DNA of 64,000 bases from Pseudomonas sp. BGr12 (GCF_030272895.1 NZ_JALRNF010000008.1:62001-126000), one strand, 5' to 3'; positions 47,726 through 58,977 are shown, counted from the stretch's first letter. Translations and numbers: made by a program. Notes: a model not told the origin generated them from the letters alone.

Positions 47726-48865
47726 ATGCACACCCTGGCTCGATGGACCCTGGGCCTCGCCGCCCTGGCCTGCAGTACAACGGCACTGGCCGACGCCCAG
47801 CTGAAGCTGGGCAGCCAGGCGCGCGTGACCCGGCTGTTTGCCTACCCCAACAACTGCGGCGTCATCTGCTACCGCGACTGGACCCTGGAACAGACTGTCG
47901 AGCACTACCTGAGCCAGAGCGTGCAACGTGACGGTTACCCCGCCGCCAAGGTGCGGGTCAGCCGCGACAACGACCAGCTGCATGCCGAGATCCAGGGCGT
48001 GCCCGCCCGCTACAGCGAGCCGCTCAAGGCCCTGCTCGACGCCGGCGAGCTGGCCTTCCAGGGCGCCAGGCAGCTCAATCGCGAGGGCAAGTGGGCGTAC
48101 AACTGGAGTTTGTTCCTGCCGTTGGGGATGGCCCTGGAGAACCGGCGCAGCATCGAGCTGCTGCACTTTCCGCCGGACTACTCGCTGACCCAGGCCCAGG
48201 ACTACCTGCGCTCCAACACCACCGAGCGCTGGGCGAGCCTGCTCACCGTCAACGGCGTGCCCGCCGACCAGACACCGGCCTTCCAGACCATCGTCGACAT
48301 CGCCCCCATCGCCGCCCCGGCCAGCGCCGGCAAGGACCTGGAAGGCGTCTATGGCTACTTCAGGGAATACCAGCTGCGCATGGTCCAGGAGGTTACCCGC
48401 AGCGCCAGCGGCGGCTCGCTGCCCATGGTCGCCTTCGGCTCACCGGTACGCAGCTGGGTGCAGCAGCAGTACGGTCCGAAGGTCAACGTTTTAGGACTGG
48501 TCAGCATCAGCCCACAGCCGGAGCAACGGGTGCCGGTGCTGGGCGCCAATCACCCGAGCGCGATCTGGTATGCGGCCGACAAGAACAACCACGGCGGCGA
48601 TCAGGACAAGGCCGACCAGGCCGGCCTGAAGATGATGGGCCAGGACCTGAGCGCCGCCTGCTGGCAGGCGGGCATGGGCCGCAACTCGATGGCCGACGCC
48701 CGGGCGACCCTCACGGCCTGCACGCAGAAATGGCAGGTAACGGCGAAGAAGCAGTCCTGCGAGCTGTATTTTCGCAGCATCCGCAACATGACGCCGGAGC
48801 AGGCCGGGGCCAAGTGCAATAGCGCAGCGGTGACGCGAGCGCTGCGCCAGCTACAGAAAAACTGA
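47726..48865 (+). CDS. Exported conserved protein
   Basis: A 379-residue precursor with signal peptide MHTLARWTLGLAALACSTTALA, followed by a large mature domain rich in Asn, Gln and Tyr. Cysteines in NNCGVICYRDW and SAACWQ may form disulfides. AAGGAG precedes ATG 47726. I recognise no family; SYSxxPxP-like or enzyme motifs are absent. It is monocistronic and ends before a REP pair. Confidence 0.6.
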   Translation: MHTLARWTLGLAALACSTTALADAQLKLGSQARVTRLFAYPNNCGVICYRDWTLEQTVEHYLSQSVQRDGYPAAKVRVSRDNDQLHAEIQGVPARYSEPLKALLDAGELAFQGARQLNREGKWAYNWSLFLPLGMALENRRSIELLHFPPDYSLTQAQDYLRSNTTERWASLLTVNGVPADQTPAFQTIVDIAPIAAPASAGKDLEGVYGYFREYQLRMVQEVTRSASGGSLPMVAFGSPVRSWVQQQYGPKVNVLGLVSISPQPEQRVPVLGANHPSAIWYAADKNNHGGDQDKADQAGLKMMGQDLSAACWQAGMGRNSMADARATLTACTQKWQVTAKKQSCELYFRSIRNMTPEQAGAKCNSAAVTRALRQLQKN

Positions 48866-48889
48866 CCCACCACTGCAGGTGCAACATAC

Positions 48890-48963
48890 CTGTGGGAGCG
48901 GGCTTGCCCCGCGATGTGATGCCACTGACAAACCGCAATCGCGGGGCAAGCCCGCTCCTACAG
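48890..48963. repeat. REP palindrome pair
   Basis: Inverted REP cores about 30 bp apart between the convergent exported-protein and carbonic-anhydrase genes. Confidence 0.95.
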
Positions 48964-48971
48964 GAAGCAGG

Positions 48972-49610
48972 TCAATCCTGCGGGCGCAGACGGTACTGCG
49001 GCGGCAACTGGTCCAGGCCGCTGATGGTCGCATTCAGGCTCTTCCAGCGGCCATCCTTGATGCCGTAGATGCAGCCATGCACCGACAGGCTCTGGCCACG
49101 GTGCCAGGCGTTCTGGACGATGGTGGTGTGACCGACATTGGCCACCTGCTGGATGACATTGAGCTCGCACAAGCGGTCGACCCGCTCTTCCTCGGTCGCC
49201 AGCTTCGCCAGTTCCACGCGTTTTTCGTAGTACAGGTCGCGAATCGAGCGCAGCCAGCCATCGATCAGGCCCAGCTGGCGGTCCTGCATGGCCGCGCGCA
49301 CGCCGCCGCAGCCGTAGTGGCCGGTCACCAGGATATGTTGGACCTTGAGCACATCCACCGCGTACTGGATCACCGACAGGCAGTTGAGGTCGGTGTGCAG
49401 TACCACGTTGGCCACGTTGCGGTGCACGAACAGGTCGCCCGGCAGCATGCCGACGATCTCGTTGGCCGGCACCCGCGCATCCGAGCAGCCGATCCAGAGG
49501 AACTCCGGGGTCTGCTGGCGGGCGAGCTTGGCGAAGAAGTCCGGATCGCGCTGCTTGATCGCATCGGCCCAGCGCGCGTTGTTATCGATCAGTTCTTGTA
49601 GATCGTGCAT
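48972..49610 (-). CDS. can: Beta-class carbonic anhydrase
   Basis: A 212-residue zinc enzyme interconverting CO2 and bicarbonate. The zinc ligands lie in IGCSDARVPANEI (Cys and the Asp-Arg dyad) and VTGHYGCGGVRAAM (His and Cys). ATG 49610 (MHDLQELIDNNARW) is preferred over TTG 49616. It follows rimI by 19 bp. Confidence 0.95.
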   Translation of the reverse strand: MHDLQELIDNNARWADAIKQRDPDFFAKLARQQTPEFLWIGCSDARVPANEIVGMLPGDLFVHRNVANVVLHTDLNCLSVIQYAVDVLKVQHILVTGHYGCGGVRAAMQDRQLGLIDGWLRSIRDLYYEKRVELAKLATEEERVDRLCELNVIQQVANVGHTTIVQNAWHRGQSLSVHGCIYGIKDGRWKSLNATISGLDQLPPQYRLRPQD

Positions 49611-49629
49611 GTTCAAGCCTCATGGAGGA

Positions 49630-50082
49630 CTATTCGATCAGGGTACAGGCCATGACCAGGGCGTCTTCACGGCCACCGGCAACCGGGTAGTAGTCGCGGC
49701 GACGACCGATCTCATTGAAACCGTAACGCTCATACAGACGATAGGCGGACTGGTTGCTGGCGCGCACTTCCAGGAAGCATTCGCGACCATTGAGCTCGTA
49801 GGCGCGCTTCATCAGTTGCTCCAGCAGCCTCAGGCCCAGGCCCTGGCCCTGGCTTTCCGGCTTGATGGTGATATTGAGCAGGTGCGCCTCGTCGATGATC
49901 ACATTGATCACACCATGGCCCACCTGCTGCTGGCCATCGAACATCAGCCAGATTTCATACGACTTGAGCCCGTCGAGGAAAATCCCGCGGGTCCAGGGGT
50001 GACTGAAGGCGGCATATTCGATCTTCAGTACGGCATCCAGATCCGCCTCGGTCATCCGGCGGAAACTGATCGAGTCACTCAT
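49630..50082 (-). CDS. rimI: Ribosomal protein S18-alanine N-acetyltransferase
   Basis: A 150-residue GNAT acetylating the N-terminal Ala of ribosomal protein S18. The acetyl-CoA loop is ESQGQGLGLRLLEQL, with FLEVRASNQSAYRLYERYGF following. ATG 50082 overlaps the upstream gene by 8 bp. In E. coli rimI follows holD, and the same order holds here, which supports the call of the neighbour. Confidence 0.94.
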   Translation of the reverse strand: MSDSISFRRMTEADLDAVLKIEYAAFSHPWTRGIFLDGLKSYEIWLMFDGQQQVGHGVINVIIDEAHLLNITIKPESQGQGLGLRLLEQLMKRAYELNGRECFLEVRASNQSAYRLYERYGFNEIGRRRDYYPVAGGREDALVMACTLIE

Positions 50083-50866
50083 CACTTGGTTTCCAGCGCG
50101 CCATCAGCCGGCGCATGGCTTTCCAGACATCCGCCTTGCGTTGCGGCTCGTCCATCAACAGTTCGAGGCCAGGCAAGGCCCAGGCAGCGCCCAGGCCCTC
50201 GACCGGCAACTCGCGGTAATAACTTTCGGCATCCGCCTCGCCGGCAAAACGCACGGCCGGCAGGCCGATCAGCCACAGACAGGTGCACGGCGACTCCTCC
50301 AGCCGGGCCTGGATAAAGCCCTGGACGAAGTCGGTCGCCGCCTGCGGCCCCTGGTCGAGATTGCCGCGCACCAGCAATGGCCAGCGCACCGGCTCGCCGA
50401 TGATCTGCGGGCTGTCCGGCAGGCCGGCGGCGCGGAGCATGTCCTTGAGCAGCAGGTAGGACGGATCGCGGCTCTGGAACGGCTGGCCGGTGGCAAGCTC
50501 CACCAGCAACAGGCAACTGCCGGCACGCAGCAATTGCAGGGCGAATCGCGGCGGCGGCACCGGTGCGGGCCTGGCGGGCGCAGGTGCCTTCTCGGCCTCC
50601 TGCGCAGGCGCGGCGGCAACCTTGGGCGTGCTGCCCGGGCGCGGGATCTCGATCTTCGGTCGCTCGCCACTGCGCGCCACCGGCGCACTGGCCGGCGCCT
50701 GGGCAGGCAGCGCCTGCGGCGCGTCGAACTCGGGCACAACCTCCGGCGCCAGCGGTAGCAACAGCTCCGGGCGCGACGGGGCGGCGAACGGCAGTTCGGT
50801 ACGCGGCAGCCAGTGCACCACTTGCATGGCGTTGAGGTAAGCGCGGCGGCGGGACTCGACTAACAA
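50075..50866 (-). CDS. holD: DNA polymerase III psi subunit-like protein (cryptic HolD)
   Basis: A 263-residue protein. The N-terminal RRRAYLNAMQVVHWLPR resembles the tau/gamma-binding start of E. coli psi, then a Pro/Ala-rich linker (about 40-110) precedes a compact C-terminal domain. The gene sits directly upstream of rimI, as holD does in E. coli, and pseudomonads are known to carry a divergent, longer psi at this place. The start is uncertain: TTG at 50866 keeps the conserved N-terminus, whereas the first ATG (50827) would remove it. A perfect DnaA box is 12 bp upstream of the TTG. Confidence 0.7.
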   Translation of the reverse strand: MLVESRRRAYLNAMQVVHWLPRTELPFAAPSRPELLLPLAPEVVPEFDAPQALPAQAPASAPVARSGERPKIEIPRPGSTPKVAAAPAQEAEKAPAPARPAPVPPPRFALQLLRAGSCLLLVELATGQPFQSRDPSYLLLKDMLRAAGLPDSPQIIGEPVRWPLLVRGNLDQGPQAATDFVQGFIQARLEESPCTCLWLIGLPAVRFAGEADAESYYRELPVEGLGAAWALPGLELLMDEPQRKADVWKAMRRLMARWKPSDE

Positions 50867-50878
50867 GGATCGGTCATC

Positions 50879-50887
50879 TGTGGATAA
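50879..50887 (-). promoter_or_regulatory. DnaA-box match upstream of holD
   Basis: TTATCCACA on the minus strand (TGTGGATAA on plus), 12 bp before the TTG start of the psi-subunit gene. Confidence 0.45.
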
Positions 50888-51042
50888 GTCAGGGGCGACA
50901 TTCTACCGCTGTTCGCCGTTCGCTGCCGCTGTTGATCGGCACAAATCCGCCCGGATGCCCGTTGAAACGATCAGGGGGTGAATCGACAGCCACCTGATGC
51001 AGTACAATCGGCGCTTTTATTTGGCAACGAGTCGACCCGCCA

Positions 51043-52320
51043 ATGATCGAACCCAAGCGCGTCCTGCGCGCCCTAGCCGAACACTGGGCCTTGCTTGAGC
51101 CGTTGTGCGAACGCTTCGACGGGGGCACCCTGAGCCTCGCCGAGCTGCGCCTGCAACTGGCCAACCAGCAGTTGGAGAGCACGCCCCAGGACATCACCAG
51201 CCTGCTCGACGTCTGGATCCGCCTGGATATCCTGGTGCCGGTGGCGAAAAGCCCCAACCGTTTCGAGCTCAACGCGCAGATCCACGACTTCCTCGCCTAC
51301 CTGCGCCGCGAACACCGCCTGGGCCTGTGCCTGGAGATCGAAGCCTACCTGCGCCACCTGGAGCGCCTGGCCGGGCACATCCAGGACGCCTTCGAAACGC
51401 GCGACAGCAACGACCTGGCACGCCAGCTGCGCCTGCTCGACATGCGCGTGCGCGATGTCCTGAAGAAACTCGACAACGACGAACAGGCCCTGGTCGCCGT
51501 GGCCGAACGGGCCAAGACCAGCGACCGGCAGATTCCCCTGCGCCAGCGTTACGCCGAAGTCCTGGCGACCTGGGACGAGTATGTCGAGCCGATGATCCAG
51601 CTGGTCAACGCCGACGGCGCCTTCGAACAGGGCGTGCGCAAGGTCGAGACCGTGCTGCTGCGCCTGTTGGGCGAGCAGGCGCGCCTGGGCCACCTGGTCG
51701 ACGACGACATGCTGCTGCGCACCCATGCGCGCATCCTCGAGATGCAGACCAGCGCCCAGCTGACCCTGCGCCATGCCCGCGAACTGCTGCTGCCGCTGCG
51801 TGAGGAAGCCCGCCGGCACAACGCCGTGACCCGTGGCGCCGCCCTGGCCCTCTCGGTGATCCGCCGCAAGGGCCTGGACGCCGTGCCCCAGGCGGCCATG
51901 CCGCTGTTTACCCGACCGCAAAGCACCTTCCTCGGCAGCGCCAGCCAGGTCGAGGCCTACGTCTATGCCCTGGCCCGCTTCGAGCCCAAGCCTGCGCAGT
52001 TCCCCAAGGCCCACAAGAGCAACCGGGGCGATGCGCCGCGCGCGCCGCGCACGGTCAAGGAAATGCTCGAACGCTGCGAAGGCGCCCTGCCCCTGCCGGA
52101 CCTGATGGTCTGGCTGCTGGAGCAGGAGCCCGAAGGCGCCACCGACGAGCTCTTGTACTGGTTCTCGCGCCTGTCGCGGGAAAAGCGCTTTGCCCGCGAG
52201 CGCCTCGAACGCCGCGATTACATCACCCGCGAACACCTGGTCAGCTTGCGTTCCTTCGCCCTGACATCCAGCCGCGAACCTTCGCCTGAGCCTATTGCGA
52301 GCCCTGCCCATGCATCTTGA
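51043..52320 (+). CDS. mksF: Condensin subunit MksF (kleisin)
   Basis: A 425-residue MukF-like kleisin of the MksBEF condensin, which organises the chromosome. It has an N-terminal winged-helix part (RVLRALAEHWALLEPLCERFDGG) and long central helices (LERLAGHIQDAFETRDSNDL). It is first in a compact mksF-mksE-mksB operon; the end overlaps mksE by 11 bp. The sequence alone would be hard to place without its neighbours. Confidence 0.85.
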   Translation: MIEPKRVLRALAEHWALLEPLCERFDGGTLSLAELRLQLANQQLESTPQDITSLLDVWIRLDILVPVAKSPNRFELNAQIHDFLAYLRREHRLGLCLEIEAYLRHLERLAGHIQDAFETRDSNDLARQLRLLDMRVRDVLKKLDNDEQALVAVAERAKTSDRQIPLRQRYAEVLATWDEYVEPMIQLVNADGAFEQGVRKVETVLLRLLGEQARLGHLVDDDMLLRTHARILEMQTSAQLTLRHARELLLPLREEARRHNAVTRGAALALSVIRRKGLDAVPQAAMPLFTRPQSTFLGSASQVEAYVYALARFEPKPAQFPKAHKSNRGDAPRAPRTVKEMLERCEGALPLPDLMVWLLEQEPEGATDELLYWFSRLSREKRFARERLERRDYITREHLVSLRSFALTSSREPSPEPIASPAHAS

Positions 52321-53011
52321 TCTTTCCGAACTGTCCCAGCTCGCGCCGATCTTCCGCGAGCTGTTCAAGGGCTTCCACATCAGCCGCCGCGACCCCGAGC
52401 TGTACGCCCAGCTGTCGAACTTCCAGGACCAGTACCGCGGCCTGTTCAAGGCCCTGGGCTTCGAGCTGGTGTGCGACACCCGTGGCTTCTACTACTTCGT
52501 CCCCGAGCAGGCCGCCGCCCAGGTCAACAAGACCGCCCAGCGCCTGGCGCTGTTCACTTTCATCCTGGTCGAGCACCTGGCCGACCAGGGCCGCGACCCG
52601 ATGTCGGTGCTCGACGGCGGCAGCCTCGGCCGCGACGAACTGCCGTCGATGCTGGAAAAATATCGCGACCTGTTTATCCAGGCCGAGGTCCAGACCCCCG
52701 ACGAGCTGGAAGAAAAGATCATGCGCCGCATGACCCAGCTCGGCTTTGCCCATGAAGAGAACGGCATCTACCGCTTCCTGCCGCCGATGCACCGCTTCCT
52801 CGATGTCTGCCTGTCGGTCCAGCAGGACCGCGACCTGGCCGCCAGCCTGCACAGCGCCTTGCCGCTGCCGGCGCCGGTGCTGGTCGAGGAAGAAAGCCCC
52901 GAGGAGCTGAACCGCACCGACGACCCGCTTGACCTCACACCGTTCGAGGAAAGCGAAGAAGAGGCCCTGGCCCGGGCCATTGCCGAAGAGCAACAGGAGA
53001 TTGACGCATGA
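52310..53011 (+). CDS. mksE: Condensin subunit MksE
   Basis: A 233-residue MukE-like protein with winged-helix elements (LSQLAPIFRELFKGFHISRRD at the N-terminus; GFAHEENGIYRFLPPMHRFL near 150) and an acidic tail. It bridges the kleisin and the SMC subunit. ATG 52310 overlaps mksF; the ribosome site is weak, so translational coupling is likely. A TTG at 52295 is an alternative. The end overlaps mksB by 4 bp. Confidence 0.85.
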   Translation: MHLDLSELSQLAPIFRELFKGFHISRRDPELYAQLSNFQDQYRGLFKALGFELVCDTRGFYYFVPEQAAAQVNKTAQRLALFTFILVEHLADQGRDPMSVLDGGSLGRDELPSMLEKYRDLFIQAEVQTPDELEEKIMRRMTQLGFAHEENGIYRFLPPMHRFLDVCLSVQQDRDLAASLHSALPLPAPVLVEEESPEELNRTDDPLDLTPFEESEEEALARAIAEEQQEIDA

Positions 53012-55842
53012 GCCAGGAACGCTACGGCATCCGCCGCTTCGCACTGCTCAACACCGCTGGCTACAGCCTTGGCCTGTTCCCCCTGGAACACCCGCTGTCG
53101 GTCTACGGTGCCAACAACCTGGGCAAGAGTGCCTCGATCAACGCCCTGCAGTTCCCGATCCTGGCGCGCATGTCCGATATGAGTTTCGGCAAGTACAGCC
53201 TGGAGCAGTCGCGGCGCTTCTACTTTGCCAGCGACACCAGCTACATCCTCTGCGAAGTCAACCTGCCCCACGGCCCGCACGTGATCGGTGTGGTCGGCCG
53301 CGGCCCGGGTGGCGGCTTCGGTCACCAGTTCTTCGCCTATGCCGGCGAGCTGGACCTGGGTCACTACCAGAAGAACGACACCTGCCTGCGCCAGAAAGAG
53401 CTGTTCAACAACCTTGAGCGCAACGGCCTGAAAGCCTACGAGCTCAAGCCCGACGAACTGCGCCGCCTGCTGGTCGGTGGCCACACCTCGATCCCGCTGG
53501 ACCTGACCCTGATCCCGCTGCGCTCCACCAGCGAGCAGAGCCTGAAGACCTTCCGCGCACTGTTCATCAACCTGCTGCACATGCGCGAGATCACCGCGGC
53601 CAAGCTCAAGCAGCTGTTCCTCGATGCCTTCGAGCACAGCCTGCGCTCGGGCAGCGTCGACTACATCGCCGCCTGCGAAGAAGCCTTCCGCGACGTGCGC
53701 CGCATGGAGCAGGACTACAACTCCCTGGTTGCCGCCGGCCCTCTGGTAGAGGCCCTGGCCAACGGCGTGATCCAGCGCGACATCCTGCGCGGCAAGCTGC
53801 ATCGCCTGTCGCCCTTGCTCGACTCGCTGCTGGGCACCTGGCAAGACTACGCCAGCGCCCGTAAAGAGGAGCTGGTGATCCAGGCCGAGCACTACAAGAA
53901 CGAACAGGACCACCTGCAGAACGACCAGCGTGGCGGCACCCAGGAGCTGATGCGCCTGGAACGCGAGATCACTGGCGTACAGCGCTGGCTGGGCGAGCTG
54001 TCGGTGCTCAAGCACCGCTTTGCCCTGATCGATGACGTCAAGGTCCTGGAGCAGCAACTGCTGGCCGCCAAGGACGCCCACGACGAACTGGCCGGCGCAC
54101 TGGCCCAGTCGCGCCAGTTCAGCGCGGAGGATCTGGAAGAGCGTCTGCGCGAGCTGGAAAAGCGCCTCAAGTCGGTCAAGCAGCAACTCGACCACGCCGA
54201 CAACAACAGCTATGCGCGCCTGCGCGAAGAGTTCTCCCAGCAGGACGTCGAGCGCCTGATGCGCCTGTTCAACGGCGCCCTGTTCAGCCTGCCGCTGGGC
54301 GACCGCGGCATCGAGCTGGATGACAGCGACCTGTGGGTGAAATCACTGGAAGCGGTGCTCGACGGCTTCAAGGGCGAGCGTTTCGAAGCCCCGGGCCTGT
54401 CCATCGACCTTTCGCACATCGAGCCGCCGGCCCTGCAGGCCCTGGCCGACCGCGCCGCCCTGCGCGACCAGAAGGAGCGCCTGGAAAAAGAGCTCAAGCA
54501 GCTCAAGACCCAGCAGGCCGTGGCCGCCGACCGCGCCGCGAGCAAGACCCAGACCGAAGCCCTGTACCAGCAGGTACTGGATGCGCAGAAGGCCCTGGAA
54601 GACTTCCGCCGCACCCAGACCCTGTCCGCCGAGGAAGGCGACAAGCTCGAGCAGCTGGCGCAGATGGAAGCCGCCCAGGACGAGCTCAAGCGTTCCAGCG
54701 ATGCCTTCACCGAGCGCGTCCAGCAGCTGTCGGCCAAGCTGCAACTGGTCGGCCGGCAGATCGCTGACATGGAAGCCAAGCAGCGCACTCTCGACGACGC
54801 CCTGCGCCGTCGCCAGCTGCTGCCTGCCGACCTGCCGTTCGGCACGCCGTTCATGGAGCCGGTGGACGACTCCATGGACAACCTGCTGCCGCTGCTCAAC
54901 GACTACCAGGACAGCTGGCAAGGCCTGCTGCGCGTCGACGGCCAGATCGAGGCGCTGTACGCCCAGGTGCGCCTCAAGGGCGTGGCCAAGTTCGACAGCG
55001 AAGACGACATGGAGCGCCGCCTGCAGCTGCTGATCAACGCCTACTCGCACCGCACCGAAGAAGCCCTGACCCTGGGCAAGGCGCGCCGTGCGGCGGTCAC
55101 CGACATCGCCCGGACCCTGCGCAACATCCGCAGCGACTACGACAGCCTCGAACACCAGCTGGCGCTGTTCAACCGCGAGATCAACAAGCGCCAGGTCTCC
55201 AACCTGGAGAGCTTCCGCATCGTCCTGGCGCCGAACAAGGAAGCGCTCAAGCACATCGACCAGATCATCCACAGCGCCGGCCAGTACGAGGAAGGCGAGA
55301 CCCTGTCGGTGTTCGACCTGACCCAGAGCGCCGAGCAGGACAACAAGAACGAAGAGGCCAAGGAGTACCTGGCACGGCTGGTGGCGGCCAACCACAACCA
55401 GCTGGGCCTGAAGGACCTGTTCGAATTGGCCTTCGAGATCACCAAGGTCGGTGGCCAGCCGGTGATCCACACCGACATCGATGGCGCGGCGTCCAACGGC
55501 ACCACCATGACCATCAAGGCGCTGACCAACATGTACCTGTTGCTGCACCTGATGGACCGCGACCTGGCCGGCCGTGTGCGCCTGCCGTACTACCTGGACG
55601 AAGCGGCCGACATCGACGAACGCAACCAGGCGGCGCTGCTGGAAACCAGCCTGCAGCTGGGCTTCGTACCGATCCTGGCGAGCGTGAAGCCGCAGGTGTC
55701 GGCGCGGGTGGCGATCGACCTGGAAGGCGGTAGCGGGCCGAACGGCATCTACATCGACGAGGCGGACTGGAAGTTCATCAGCCGTCGCGATGAAGTGAAG
55801 GCGGTGGTGCGCGAAGAAGCCGAGGAAGAAACCTCGGCCTGA
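53008..55842 (+). CDS. mksB: Condensin SMC-like ATPase MksB
   Basis: A 944-residue SMC-like protein, far shorter than MukB (about 1,480). The Walker A is GANNLGKSASINAL at residues 31-44, followed by two long coiled-coil arms (about 270-760) and the Walker B LPYYLDEAADIDER near residue 860. It dimerises, binds DNA and hydrolyses ATP with MksE and MksF. No Toprim/JetD-like nuclease gene follows; the next features are a REP and creA on the other strand. Confidence 0.9.
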   Translation: MSQERYGIRRFALLNTAGYSLGLFPLEHPLSVYGANNLGKSASINALQFPILARMSDMSFGKYSLEQSRRFYFASDTSYILCEVNLPHGPHVIGVVGRGPGGGFGHQFFAYAGELDLGHYQKNDTCLRQKELFNNLERNGLKAYELKPDELRRLLVGGHTSIPLDLTLIPLRSTSEQSLKTFRALFINLLHMREITAAKLKQLFLDAFEHSLRSGSVDYIAACEEAFRDVRRMEQDYNSLVAAGPLVEALANGVIQRDILRGKLHRLSPLLDSLLGTWQDYASARKEELVIQAEHYKNEQDHLQNDQRGGTQELMRLEREITGVQRWLGELSVLKHRFALIDDVKVLEQQLLAAKDAHDELAGALAQSRQFSAEDLEERLRELEKRLKSVKQQLDHADNNSYARLREEFSQQDVERLMRLFNGALFSLPLGDRGIELDDSDLWVKSLEAVLDGFKGERFEAPGLSIDLSHIEPPALQALADRAALRDQKERLEKELKQLKTQQAVAADRAASKTQTEALYQQVLDAQKALEDFRRTQTLSAEEGDKLEQLAQMEAAQDELKRSSDAFTERVQQLSAKLQLVGRQIADMEAKQRTLDDALRRRQLLPADLPFGTPFMEPVDDSMDNLLPLLNDYQDSWQGLLRVDGQIEALYAQVRLKGVAKFDSEDDMERRLQLLINAYSHRTEEALTLGKARRAAVTDIARTLRNIRSDYDSLEHQLALFNREINKRQVSNLESFRIVLAPNKEALKHIDQIIHSAGQYEEGETLSVFDLTQSAEQDNKNEEAKEYLARLVAANHNQLGLKDLFELAFEITKVGGQPVIHTDIDGAASNGTTMTIKALTNMYLLLHLMDRDLAGRVRLPYYLDEAADIDERNQAALLETSLQLGFVPILASVKPQVSARVAIDLEGGSGPNGIYIDEADWKFISRRDEVKAVVREEAEEETSA

Positions 55843-55858
55843 GGTGATGGCGAGGTTA

Positions 55859-55921
55859 TCGCGGGGCAAGCCCGCTCCCACAGGGTTTTATGACACCTGT
55901 AGGAGCGGGCTTGCCCCGCGA
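55859..55921. repeat. REP palindrome pair
   Basis: Inverted REP cores about 20 bp apart, between the convergent mksB and creA genes. Confidence 0.95.
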
Positions 55922-55937
55922 TGCATTCAGCCCTGTA

Positions 55938-56396
55938 TCACTGCTGCGGCCATGGCAAGATCGGAATCGCCGTCACCGCATTCTGCGGACTGCCTTCGAT
56001 CAGCCGGTCCGAGTACACCAGGTAGACCAGGGTGTTGCGCTTCTTGTCGAGAAAGCGCACCACCTGCATGGTCTTGAACACCAGCGAGGTGCGCTCCTTG
56101 AACACCTCGTCACCGTCCTTGAGCTGTTCCTTGAAACGAATCGGCCCCACCTGGCGACAAGCGATCGAGGCTTCGGCGCGGTCCTCGGCCAGGCCCAGGC
56201 CGCCCTTCACGCCACCGGTCTTGGCCCGCGACAGGTAGCAGGTCACCCCTTCCACCTTCGGATCGTCGAATGCCTCGACCACGATGCGGTCGTTCGGCCC
56301 GACGAACTTGAACACGGTCGACACCTGACCGATTTCCTCGGCCGACGCCAGCACTGGCAAGGCCAGCAGCGCCGCTGCAACTATCCCTTTGAACAC
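55938..56396 (-). CDS. creA: CreA family periplasmic protein
   Basis: A 152-residue protein with a signal peptide (ending LASA) and the CreA pattern [27 protein letters not shown] followed by [12 protein letters not shown]. Its function is unknown although it is widespread in proteobacteria. It is 15 bp downstream of proB and on the same strand. Confidence 0.92.
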   Translation of the reverse strand: MFKGIVAAALLALPVLASAEEIGQVSTVFKFVGPNDRIVVEAFDDPKVEGVTCYLSRAKTGGVKGGLGLAEDRAEASIACRQVGPIRFKEQLKDGDEVFKERTSLVFKTMQVVRFLDKKRNTLVYLVYSDRLIEGSPQNAVTAIPILPWPQQ

Positions 56397-56411
56397 GGCA
56401 GTTTCCTCAGA

Positions 56412-57530
56412 TCAGACCAGAATCAGGTTGTCACGGTGCACCAGCTCAGGCTCTGCGCTGTAGCCCAGCAGGCCTTCGATGGCTTCGGAGGACTGGCCGA
56501 TGATCTTCTGCGCTTCCAGGGCGCTGTAGTTGGCCAGGCCGCGGGCCACTTCCAGGCCGTCCGGGCCGACGCAGACCACCATCTCGCCACGGCGGAAGCT
56601 GCCCTGCACGGTCTTGACCCCGACCGGCAGCAGGCTCTTGTTGTCGCTGCGCAAGGCCTTCACCGCGCCATCGTCGAGCACCAGGGTGCCACGGGTCTGC
56701 AGGTGGCCGGCCAGCCACTGCTTGCGCGCCGCCAGCATGCCGCGCTCGGGCGACAGCAGGGTGCCCAGGCGCTCACCGGCCTTGAGGCGGTCGAGCACGC
56801 GCTCCAGGCGCCCGCCGACGATGATGGTGTGGGCGCCGGAACGGGCGGCCAGGCGCGCGGCGCGCAGCTTGGTCTGCATGCCGCCACGGCCCAGGGCGCC
56901 ACCGGTGCCACCGGCCACCGCATCCAGGGCCGGATCGTCGGCACGGGCTTCGTAGATCAGCTGGGCATCAGGGTTGTTGCGCGGGTCGGCGTCGAACATG
57001 CCGTCACGGTCGGTGAGGATCACCAGCAGGTCGGCTTCCACCAGGTTGGCCACCAGGGCCGCCAGGGTGTCGTTGTCGCCGAAACGGATCTCGTCGGTGA
57101 CCACGGTGTCGTTCTCGTTGATCACCGGCACCACGCCCAGCTCCACCAGGGTGCGCAGGGTGCTGCGGGCATTGAGGTAACGCTTGCGGTCCGACAGGTC
57201 GTCGTGGGTCAGAAGAATCTGCGCCGTGTGCCGGCCATGCTCGGCAAAGCTCGACTCCCAGGCCTGCACCAGGCCCATCTGGCCGATCGAGGCAGCAGCC
57301 TGCAGCTCGTTCATCGCACTCGGTCGCTTGGCCCAGCCCAGGCGGCTCATGCCCGCGGCCACCGCCCCGGACGACACCAGCACCAATTCGACACCCGCTT
57401 CATGCAACGCCACCATCTGCTCGACCCAGACACCCATGGCCGCACGATCCAGGCCCTTGCCATCCGCTGTCAGCAGGGCACTACCGATTTTCACGACCCA
57501 GCGCTGCGCACCCGTCACCTTGCTCCGCAT
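56412..57530 (-). CDS. proB: Glutamate 5-kinase
   Basis: A 372-residue enzyme of proline synthesis phosphorylating glutamate. The kinase domain has [28 protein letters not shown] and [18 protein letters not shown]; a C-terminal PUA domain begins near 275. It is separated from obgE by a terminator, so expression is at least partly independent. Confidence 0.96.
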   Translation of the reverse strand: MRSKVTGAQRWVVKIGSALLTADGKGLDRAAMGVWVEQMVALHEAGVELVLVSSGAVAAGMSRLGWAKRPSAMNELQAAASIGQMGLVQAWESSFAEHGRHTAQILLTHDDLSDRKRYLNARSTLRTLVELGVVPVINENDTVVTDEIRFGDNDTLAALVANLVEADLLVILTDRDGMFDADPRNNPDAQLIYEARADDPALDAVAGGTGGALGRGGMQTKLRAARLAARSGAHTIIVGGRLERVLDRLKAGERLGTLLSPERGMLAARKQWLAGHLQTRGTLVLDDGAVKALRSDNKSLLPVGVKTVQGSFRRGEMVVCVGPDGLEVARGLANYSALEAQKIIGQSSEAIEGLLGYSAEPELVHRDNLILV

Positions 57531-57561
57531 CTTCTTCCAACCTATATAGATCTTTAGATAC

Positions 57562-57591
57562 TAAAACGCCGCTCATCAGAGCGGCGTTTAG
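57562..57591 (-). terminator. Terminator after obgE
   Basis: ACGCCGCTC and GAGCGGCGT pair around ATCA with flanking TAAA/TTTA, 15 bp past the obgE stop. It separates obgE from proB. Confidence 0.85.
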
Positions 57592-57605
57592 TGTACTGCA
57601 ACGCG

Positions 57606-58844
<1,239 letters not shown>

Positions 58845-58977
58845 TCAGCTGGACGAGCTGAATGACTCAAAGACATAAGGCTCTTGCAAAAATGAGCGCG
58901 GCGGCCCCGTCACGACAGTAACAACCCACGCCGGCAGCCCATACAAACAGCTTTGCAAGAGACTCACCCCACAAACG

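Noticed and set aside
53008..55842. Wadjet plasmid-defence system
   Set aside because: Three of the four subunit types are present, but no JetD-like gene is adjacent, and the synteny matches the chromosomal MksBEF locus of pseudomonads.
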